This document shows positions 1 to 4,646 of a stretch of DNA of 10,262 nucleotides, piece by piece. Source of the stretch: an uncultured Clostridia bacterium (GTDB lineage Bacteria; Bacillota_A; Clostridia; Oscillospirales; Oscillospiraceae). The first letter of the stretch is position 1. Every line of letters starts with the position of its first letter. The stretch spans positions 1 to 10,262 of the forward strand of contig CASEPH010000033.1 of the NCBI GenBank assembly GCA_949289625.1, given 5' to 3'. The translations under genes and the position numbers were made by a program. A model generated the notes under the pieces. The model had not been told where the DNA came from, did no database searches, and saw only the letters and a program-made list of their open reading frames with translations.

Positions 1-1
1 T

Positions 2-286
2 GCGGCAAAAGAGGTGGAGTGCCGCCTGTATGAGAATATCGTAGATGAGGAGAAGGGCAAACTGAACGAGGACGGCAGCCTGAATCTGAACCCCAACTCC
101 CTTACGGTGCTTCCGCACTGCTATGTGGAGCCGGCTCTGGCAGAGGCCAAGGCCTACGACAGCTTCCAGTTCATGCGCAACGGCTATTTCTGCGCGGACT
201 GCAAGGACAGCAGGCCCGGCGCGCCGGTGTTCAACCGGATTGTGTCTTTAAAGAGCTCCTTTAAGCTGCCAGGGGCAGGGAAATAA
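2..286 (+). CDS. glnS: Glutamine--tRNA ligase, C-terminal end (5' part outside window)
   Basis: This is the last 94 residues of glutaminyl-tRNA synthetase, which charges tRNA-Gln with glutamine in the cytoplasm. The fragment begins VECRLYENI, continues through an NPNSLTVL segment and VEPALAEAK, then FQFMRNGYFCAD and VFNRIVSLKSSFK, and stops with TAA at 284-286. This order (VECRLY, LNP-SL-VL, VEP-L, RF-FER-GYFC, VFNR-V-LK) is the beta-barrel anticodon-binding end of bacterial and eukaryotic-type GlnRS as I know the family. The reading frame is open to the window edge, so the catalytic domain lies upstream. A GTG at 14 is only an internal valine. The insert CKDSRPGAP before VFNR is a slight expansion of the usual loop. 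The gene is convergent with the LysR gene, and a long hairpin separates them. Confidence 0.9.
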   Translation, partial: AAKEVECRLYENIVDEEKGKLNEDGSLNLNPNSLTVLPHCYVEPALAEAKAYDSFQFMRNGYFCADCKDSRPGAPVFNRIVSLKSSFKLPGAGK

Positions 287-354
287 ACGAAAAGAGACAG
301 CAGCTCGGACGGCGGGCGGTAAACCTGCCTGACGGACAGAGACTGCTAAATAGC

Positions 355-400
355 GGGGCTGTGAAGGCTGGGAGTTTTTACTCCTAGCCTTCACAGCCCT
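355..400. terminator. Long hairpin between convergent glnS and lysR genes
   Basis: A 20-pair stem (355-374 with 381-400) closes on the six-base loop TTTTTA at 375-380. The only non-Watson-Crick pairs are G/T wobbles at the base and near the loop. It lies about 70 bases past the glnS stop and covers the last five codons and stop of the minus-strand LysR gene. Neither side has a clear run of T directly after the stem, so it is not a textbook intrinsic terminator. Its position between convergent genes makes a bidirectional transcript end the best reading. Confidence 0.6.
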
Positions 401-1310
401 GTTGGCATTGTACATAATCCTTCGCCAGCTTGAGAAAGTCCTGCTCGGCCTTGCTGATATAGGCATCCTTGCGGGTGAGGGCAGAACGCATCCAGCGCAT
501 ACGGCTTCCCACGGAGAAATAGGCGATGGGAGCCGTGGGCGTCACATAGGACTGCGGGAAGAAGGCAGGCGCTACCTGGCTTTTGACCATATTGAAGGCG
601 GTGATGCTGCTTGCGGACTCAAAGAGGATACGGGGCTTGACGCCGGCAGCCTCATAGAGGGTGTCAACCATATCCCGCAGCCGGGTTTCCTTGCTCACGA
701 GAATCACAGGCTCATCCCGGAGAAGATGAAAGTCAATGGGCGGAAAGGCCTCCCAGCTCCTCTCGCCGGCCAGCGGCGCCAGGGGATGGCTTTTGGGGAC
801 GCCAAAGACCAGCAGCTCTTCACTCATAAGAAAATAGTCAAACTGGGGCTTTCTGTCATCCAGCGCGTGGGAGACAAAGGCGATGTTTACGCTGCCGCGC
901 AGAAGGAGCTGTTCTCCCTGCTTCACCCGGGCTTCATAAATTTTAAAGGTAATGTCCGGATACATTCGGTGAAAGATAGGATAGATGTGGGAGAACATCC
1001 GGGAGCCCTGCTCCGGCGTATAGGCGATGGCGATTTCTCCTTTTTTCATATCCGCGATATCCTGGAGGAGCCGGTAGGTCTCCTGCTTCATCATAAGCAT
1101 TTTTCTTGCAGTTTCCAGATAGATCGTCCCCGCATATGTGGGAACCATTCCGTGCTTGATGCGGTGGAAGAGCGGCAGGCCCAGCTCTCTCTCCAGCTTC
1201 AGAAGCTGCTGGTTCAGCCCAGACTGCGTCATAAAGAGCTTCTGTGCCGCCTTGGCGATGCTCTGCTCCTCCGCAATGGCAATGATGTACTCCAATTGTT
1301 TAAGATCCAC
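384..1310 (-). CDS. LysR-family transcriptional regulator
   Basis: This encodes a 308-residue DNA-binding regulator of the LysR family, whose members usually sense a small metabolite and control a divergent gene. Residues 1-60 form the winged helix-turn-helix: MDLKQLEYIIAIAEEQSIAK, then AAQKLFMTQSGLNQQLLKLE and LGLPLFHR. From about residue 90 the effector domain starts (GEIAIAYTPEQGS), followed by the two alpha/beta lobes. Length and layout are normal for the family. The start is GTG at 1308-1310, preceded by a GGGGGA ribosome binding site; reading upstream in frame gives no ATG before a stop at 1338-1340. It is transcribed away from the permease gene, and its likely -10 and -35 boxes lie in the 145-base gap. 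It therefore probably autoregulates and controls the permease/hydrolase operon. The effector is unknown. The last codons lie inside the terminator-like hairpin. Confidence 0.93.
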   Translation of the reverse strand: MDLKQLEYIIAIAEEQSIAKAAQKLFMTQSGLNQQLLKLERELGLPLFHRIKHGMVPTYAGTIYLETARKMLMMKQETYRLLQDIADMKKGEIAIAYTPEQGSRMFSHIYPIFHRMYPDITFKIYEARVKQGEQLLLRGSVNIAFVSHALDDRKPQFDYFLMSEELLVFGVPKSHPLAPLAGERSWEAFPPIDFHLLRDEPVILVSKETRLRDMVDTLYEAAGVKPRILFESASSITAFNMVKSQVAPAFFPQSYVTPTAPIAYFSVGSRMRWMRSALTRKDAYISKAEQDFLKLAKDYVQCQQGCEG

Positions 1311-1349
1311 AAAAATCCCCCTTTTAATTCTATGAACTTAAAAAAAGTA

Positions 1350-1379
1350 AGTATAGACAAGAAAAACCATAAGTTGCAA
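1350..1379 (-). promoter_or_regulatory. Predicted promoter of the LysR gene
   Basis: Read on the minus strand: TTGCAA (-35, 1379-1374), an 18-base spacer, then TATACT (-10, 1355-1350). The -10 matches 5 of 6 consensus bases and the -35 matches 4 of 6. Transcription would start near 1343 and give a leader of about 33 bases before the GTG start. The -35 hexamer is self-complementary and is shared with the opposing promoter. Confidence 0.55.
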
Positions 1380-1396
1380 TGAGTCTGTTGTCTTAT
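1355..1396. promoter_or_regulatory. Candidate LysR binding region between divergent promoters
   Basis: Two inverted pairs span the shared -35: AGACAA (1355-1360) with TTGTCT (1388-1393), and ATAAG (1369-1373) with CTTAT (1392-1396). LysR-type tetramers usually cover 50-60 bp with an upstream recognition dyad and a site near the -35 of the target promoter, so the position fits. No clear T-N11-A consensus box stands out, so the exact site is a guess. Confidence 0.35.
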
Positions 1397-1402
1397 TATA
1401 AT
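1374..1402 (+). promoter_or_regulatory. Predicted promoter of the permease/hydrolase operon
   Basis: TTGCAA (1374-1379), a 17-base spacer and a perfect TATAAT (1397-1402) form a good sigma-70/SigA-type promoter. The start would be near 1409, giving a leader of roughly 134 bases before the permease ATG at 1543. The weak -35 box suits activation by a LysR protein. Confidence 0.6.
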
Positions 1403-1452
1403 CATTTTGTCAATAGGATTCAATAAATTTTGCAAAAAATGACGAAAGTCAC

Positions 1453-1519
1453 CTCATGGCCATGAGAAAGAGATGGGAATTTATTGATGAGTGCCCGCCG
1501 CAGGATATTTTTCTGCGGC
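1453..1519 (+). promoter_or_regulatory. Structured 5' leader of the permease gene
   Basis: The leader holds a perfect 14-base palindrome, CTCATGGCCATGAG (1453-1466), and a 7-pair hairpin, GCCGCAG (1497-1503) with CTGCGGC (1513-1519) around a T-rich nine-base loop. The hairpin ends about ten bases before the AAAAAGGAGGG ribosome binding site. No T run follows it, so it is not a clear attenuator. An effect on translation or mRNA stability is possible but unproven. Confidence 0.4.
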
Positions 1520-1542
1520 AGAGCAAAAAGGAGGGATTTTTC

Positions 1543-2826
1543 ATGGATATGTATATTGTTCTTGCCGTTACAATTTTCATGATGGTGATGTTCGTATGGC
1601 ATAAGGTGCCCTTTGGCGTGACTACCATGACCTGCTGCGTGATTTTGATGGTGACAGGGGTGATTGACCTGAATACCACATTCAGCGGATTCGGAAACAA
1701 AATTGTGGTTCTGATTGCCCCCATGCTGGCTTTGGGCGGCGTCCTGGGGAAAACGAATCTGGTGGCGAACCTGCAGGAGCTGATGGAGTCAATGAAGGGA
1801 AAGCACGGAACTCTGCTGGTTCTCTCAATCTTCCTGATTGCCGGCATAATGGCCCAGCTGATTCCGTCCACCGCAGTTCTGGCGATTATGGTTGTATTCC
1901 TCTCTACTCTGGGGGACACAGGGGAAATCAATTCCAAGCGCCTGATGCTTCCCACCCTTGGAATTACGTCCTCATGTAAGTTTCGGTTTCCTATCAGCCT
2001 GGGAGCGACCAACTTTGCAGTAATCAATGCGATGTATGTGGGAATTATTCCAGATGAAAAGTATGCGCTGAAGATGCTGGATCCGTTTATTTTCTCGATT
2101 CTTCCCATGGTGGCGCTGGTTCTCTACTGTGTGTTCGGATGGCGTCTGATGCCCAACCAGGCTGGCGCTTTAAATAAGGACGCGGCCAAGCAGAAGGTAC
2201 AGAAGGGCGTGCTGTCTCCGATCCAGGAAAAGATTGTGTATATCGTCTTTGTGGTGGTTATGCTCATCATGATCCTGAATACCTGGACAGGCGATCTTAT
2301 GTACGTGGCTCCGGCCATCGGCGTTCTGATCCTGATCTACACAGGGGTGCTTACGGCGAAGGAGGCTGTCTCCAGCATGACTGTGGATATGATCTGGATG
2401 ATCGCAGGCGTGCTGGTGGTAGCGGATGCACTGGGCAGCTCCGGTGCCAGCGAGCTGATTGGAAATTTCCTGATGGGCATGGTAGGGGAAAGCCCCAGCT
2501 CCATTTCCGTTATGTTCCTGTTCTCCGCAGTTACGATCATTATGACAAATTTCCTCTCCAACTCCGCAACCCAGACTGTTTTAGTTCCCATAGCGGCCTC
2601 CCTGGCTCTGGTAGGCGGATGGGATCCCCGCGGAATCGTCCTGATTGCAGGGATTGCCAATATGTTTGATATCGCTCTTCCCTCAGGCTCCGGCGAGGCT
2701 GCTGTGGCCTATGGCGCGGGCGGCTACAATCCGGTGGAGGTTATGCGGTTTACCATTCCTTATATGGTTATTGCCATTGTTACATGTACCATCTCGGCAC
2801 ATATGCTGTTCCCTCTGTATGGCTAG
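1543..2826 (+). CDS. SLC13/DASS-like anion permease
   Basis: This is a 427-residue polytopic membrane protein of the ion-transporter superfamily (SLC13/DASS-like permeases, which import dicarboxylates, sulfate or related anions, usually with sodium). About ten hydrophobic segments can be picked out. The protein shows the two-repeat design of the family: one half carries IPSTAVLAIMVVFLS and the second carries NFLSNSATQTVLVPIA, whose SNSATQT part corresponds to the substrate/sodium-binding SNT-type motif. A charged cytoplasmic loop (KDAAKQKVQKG) separates the halves. The ATG at 1543 was chosen because a strong AAGGAGGG lies ten bases upstream. An in-frame ATG at 1456 would add 29 polar residues without a binding site, inside a palindrome. 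The gene is divergent from the LysR gene and 64 bases upstream of the metallo-hydrolase gene with no terminator between, so the two are likely co-transcribed. The substrate cannot be read from sequence; an organic acid later cleaved by the hydrolase is one guess. Confidence 0.85.
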   Translation: MDMYIVLAVTIFMMVMFVWHKVPFGVTTMTCCVILMVTGVIDLNTTFSGFGNKIVVLIAPMLALGGVLGKTNLVANLQELMESMKGKHGTLLVLSIFLIAGIMAQLIPSTAVLAIMVVFLSTLGDTGEINSKRLMLPTLGITSSCKFRFPISLGATNFAVINAMYVGIIPDEKYALKMLDPFIFSILPMVALVLYCVFGWRLMPNQAGALNKDAAKQKVQKGVLSPIQEKIVYIVFVVVMLIMILNTWTGDLMYVAPAIGVLILIYTGVLTAKEAVSSMTVDMIWMIAGVLVVADALGSSGASELIGNFLMGMVGESPSSISVMFLFSAVTIIMTNFLSNSATQTVLVPIAASLALVGGWDPRGIVLIAGIANMFDIALPSGSGEAAVAYGAGGYNPVEVMRFTIPYMVIAIVTCTISAHMLFPLYG

Positions 2827-2890
2827 GGACATGGGAATGGATTTTTAGCGCAGTCTGCGATATAATTGGAAACAATAGGAGGAATTGATT

Positions 2891-3748
2891 ATGCCATTAA
2901 ATAGTACATCGCTGGTGAGTCCCCCGGCTCCGGTTCTTATGGAGCACTGCTGCCGCAAGCCCTGGGAGACATATCTGGAGCCTCTGCGGATGGCTCCCGG
3001 AGTCTGGTATGTGTCGGGAAATAACTGGGTGGCCTGCTATCTGATTGACACGGGGGATGGACTTATCCTGATTGATACGGCCATGCACGAGACCGCTTAT
3101 CTGATGATTGAGAATATTCACAAGCTGGGATACCAGCTTACGGACATCAAAAAGATTCTGCTGAGCCATGCCCACATTGATCATATCGGTGCAGCCCGGA
3201 CGATGAAGGAGCTCACCGGCGCGAAGATTTACCTGGGTGAGAGGGATCTGCCGTTTCTTCATGAGAGAAGGGATCTGATCATGAATGAGGGCGGGTATAC
3301 CTGCGGGGAGTTTGAACCGGATGTGATTTATTCTGACGATACGCCCATTGTCCAGGGAAATGTGACCATCCGCACCGTCTCCACACCGGGACACACACCG
3401 GGCTGCACTTCGTTTTTCTTTGACGTGCAGGATAAGGACGGGAAGATCTACACCTGCGGCATGCACGGTGGCCTGGGACTTCTGTGGAATACGAAGAAGC
3501 AGTTTGAGGAGATCGGGCTTCCGTTTTCCTTGATGGAAGAATTTGTGGAGGGATTAAAGCGGCTGGATCAGATGCATGTGGACATCTGCCTGCCGTCCCA
3601 CACCAACCAGGTGGGAATTCTCCTTTTAAAGGATCAGATCCGGGAGGACTTTAATCCCTATTATGATCCGTCTATCTGGCATGAGCTTATGCAGGAGAGG
3701 CTGGAGCGGGCGCAGAGGATTTTGGAGCGGGCGAAGGAGGAAGAATAG
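2891..3748 (+). CDS. Metallo-beta-lactamase-fold hydrolase (B3-like metal site)
   Basis: This is a 285-residue enzyme of the metallo-beta-lactamase superfamily. The zinc ligands are all visible: H93-x-H95-x-D97-H98 in LSHAHIDHIG, H168 in PGHTPGC, and H237 in LPSHTNQ. The order SHAHIDH, TGAKIYL, GHTPGCTSF, then a late H resembles subclass B3 beta-lactamases more than glyoxalase II. The aspartate that usually bridges two metals in hydrolases of the glyoxalase II type is absent: that region reads YTCGMHGGLG. There is no signal peptide, so it acts in the cytoplasm, which argues against a role as a secreted beta-lactamase. The C-terminal 20 residues are a charged helix (ERLERAQRILERAKEEE). The ATG at 2891 has AGGAGGA seven bases upstream; a TTG two codons earlier is less likely. 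It follows the permease gene and probably hydrolyses a compound imported by it. A lactonase or similar esterase is an alternative. Confidence 0.87.
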   Translation: MPLNSTSLVSPPAPVLMEHCCRKPWETYLEPLRMAPGVWYVSGNNWVACYLIDTGDGLILIDTAMHETAYLMIENIHKLGYQLTDIKKILLSHAHIDHIGAARTMKELTGAKIYLGERDLPFLHERRDLIMNEGGYTCGEFEPDVIYSDDTPIVQGNVTIRTVSTPGHTPGCTSFFFDVQDKDGKIYTCGMHGGLGLLWNTKKQFEEIGLPFSLMEEFVEGLKRLDQMHVDICLPSHTNQVGILLLKDQIREDFNPYYDPSIWHELMQERLERAQRILERAKEEE

Positions 3749-3800
3749 GGGCGGCTGAAAACAATATTGAAATACAGCTTATGGGCGCTTCAAAGGCGAA

Positions 3801-3840
3801 AAGGCAGCGTAGAAGGCAGAAATGCTTTTTACGCTGTCTT
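3801..3840. terminator. Terminator after the metallo-hydrolase gene
   Basis: AAGGCAGCGTA (3801-3811) pairs with TACGCTGTCTT (3830-3840), and the stem continues inwards (3812-3818 with 3823-3829, including G/T wobbles) to a GAAA tetraloop at 3819-3822. The whole is 18 pairs with no gap. A T-rich stretch (TCTTTCTTTA) overlaps and follows the right arm. It ends the plus-strand operon and may also stop the minus-strand tetR transcript, since it lies 63 bases past that stop codon. The rest of 3749-3902 shows no gene. Confidence 0.8.
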
Positions 3841-3902
3841 TCTTTATGTCAAAAAACAAAATCGTGCATTCAGCCTTCACGGAGAGGAGTGCAGAAACGT
3901 TT

Positions 3903-4466
3903 TTATAATATCGGCTCAATGACCGATCGAAAATAGCGGTCTAATTCTGTCGGCGTCTGCTTCATACGGCCTTTGATCCACCATAGTACCATTTCTACAA
4001 AGCTGCCGGAAATGTGGTTGATAAGAAAATCCGATGGAATATCTTTATTGCTTTTTCGATTTTGATTAACAAATTGGTTTTGGATTAACTCGCTCAAGCT
4101 GTCCTTGAAATAGCGGAGGAAAATTTCACTGCTTTCACAGGAGAGTAAGCCAAGAATATTATTGTCATTTTCCTGTAGGTGCTGGAGCAAGTGGCAGAAT
4201 ATGGATTCCGGTGCGCTGCTATTGGAGTAAAGCCCATGCGTATGGGTACGGTCCTTTGCACTGGAAATGATGTGTCCAAACAGATTTTCACAAAGCTCTT
4301 TCAATAATTCGTCTTTTGTCTCAAAGTGGTCGTAAAATGTAGTACGCCCTACATTTGCCCGATCTATAATTTCCTGCACGGTAATGTGGCTGTAGCTTTG
4401 TTCTGCTAAGAGAGAACTAAAAGCCTGAAAGATAGCTGCTCGTGTCTTTTGCTGGCGTCTGTCCAT
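3903..4466 (-). CDS. TetR/AcrR-family repressor, probable regulator of the metal ATPase gene
   Basis: This encodes a 187-residue TetR-family protein. Residues 1-60 carry the DNA-binding domain: RRQQKTRAAIFQAFSSLLAE, then the helix-turn-helix ITVQEIIDRANVGRTTFYDH followed by FETKDELL, a close match to the family signature. The rest is the all-helical ligand and dimer domain, ending VEMVLWWIKGRMKQTPTELDRYFRSVIEPIL, a form common in Clostridia TetR proteins with a TetR_C_33-like end. The ATG at 4464-4466 has GAGGAGA just upstream on the minus strand. The gene is divergent from the P-type ATPase gene, which makes local control of that pump the best hypothesis. The ligand is not evident: cysteines and histidines are scattered (SCES, HTHG) and form no clear metal site. 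The gene appears AT-richer than the flanking permease and glucosidase genes. Confidence 0.92.
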   Translation of the reverse strand: MDRRQQKTRAAIFQAFSSLLAEQSYSHITVQEIIDRANVGRTTFYDHFETKDELLKELCENLFGHIISSAKDRTHTHGLYSNSSAPESIFCHLLQHLQENDNNILGLLSCESSEIFLRYFKDSLSELIQNQFVNQNRKSNKDIPSDFLINHISGSFVEMVLWWIKGRMKQTPTELDRYFRSVIEPIL

Positions 4467-4496
4467 ATATTTTCTCCTCGTACAATCTTCTATGTA

Positions 4497-4512
4497 TGTT
4501 CGGTAACGAACA
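4497..4512. promoter_or_regulatory. Palindrome in the tetR leader, candidate TetR operator
   Basis: TGTTCG-GTAA-CGAACA has perfect six-base arms around four bases. It lies 31 bases upstream of the tetR start codon and about 19 bases upstream of the ATPase -35 box. The CGAACA half-site recurs in the dyad at 4565-4579, which supports recognition of both by one dimeric protein, most simply the adjacent TetR product. Confidence 0.55.
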
Positions 4513-4530
4513 CTCTTGGTAAATTATCTA

Positions 4531-4559
4531 TTGCTATTCAGCATCTTCTCTCATACAAT
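4531..4559 (+). promoter_or_regulatory. Predicted promoter of the P-type ATPase gene
   Basis: TTGCTA (4531-4536), a 17-base spacer and TACAAT (4554-4559) match 4 of 6 and 5 of 6 consensus bases. Transcription would start near 4566, inside the dyad at 4565-4579, leaving a leader of about 80 bases. It points into the oppositely directed tetR promoter. Confidence 0.6.
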
Positions 4560-4612
4560 AAAAACGAACAAAGTATTCGATATCAAATTTATTGTACGAG
4601 AGAAACTGATGC
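4541..4612. repeat. Imperfect inverted repeat enclosing both -10 boxes
   Basis: Bases 4546-4562 pair with 4588-4604 at 16 of 17 positions, and after a three-base bulge GCATC (4541-4545) pairs with GATGC (4608-4612); one more A/T pair is possible outside. The 25-base centre holds most of the operator candidate. The left arm contains the ATPase -10 and the right arm the tetR -10 in opposite orientation. Each predicted transcript starts between the arms and so cannot carry both, which means the symmetry probably works at the DNA level. Confidence 0.75.
4565..4579. promoter_or_regulatory. Candidate TetR operator over both transcription starts
   Basis: CGAACA-AAG-TATTCG is a dyad with five of six matching positions per arm. 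It lies between the two opposed -10 boxes, at the predicted ATPase start (about 4566) and five bases from the predicted tetR start (about 4584). A bound dimer would block both promoters. It shares CGAACA with the palindrome at 4497-4512, although the arms are arranged the other way round. Confidence 0.5.
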
Positions 4613-4619
4613 TTGTCAA
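4591..4619 (-). promoter_or_regulatory. Predicted promoter of tetR
   Basis: Read on the minus strand: a perfect TTGACA (4619-4614), a 17-base spacer and TACAAT (4596-4591). This is the closest match to consensus I found in the window. The start would be near 4584, giving tetR a leader of about 117 bases that runs back through the ATPase promoter. Confidence 0.68.
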
Positions 4620-4646
4620 GCGGCTTTCGTGAGAGGGGGATACTCT

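Noticed and set aside
402..1382. 326-codon plus-strand open frame opposite the LysR gene
   Set aside because: The minus strand shows an unmistakable LysR helix-turn-helix and family-length protein. The plus frame has no family motif, no suitable ribosome binding site and is a shadow of the regulator's codons.
1449..2108. 219-codon minus-strand frame over the permease start
   Set aside because: It is antisense to a clear membrane protein, has no recognisable motif, and ends in the regulatory gap.
2891..3748. Antibiotic-resistance beta-lactamase
   Set aside because: The metal ligands are B3-like, but the protein lacks a signal peptide and sits in a permease operon under LysR control, so a metabolic hydrolase is more likely.
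4541..4612. RNA attenuator or riboswitch hairpin upstream of the ATPase gene
   Set aside because: The left arm contains the -10 box and should not be transcribed from the predicted start at about 4566, so the symmetry is better explained as a DNA feature.
4449..4646. N-terminal extension of the ATPase to an upstream start
   Set aside because: It would overlap the tetR start codon and both promoters, encodes no metal-binding motif and lacks a ribosome binding site; the ATG at 4647 has one.
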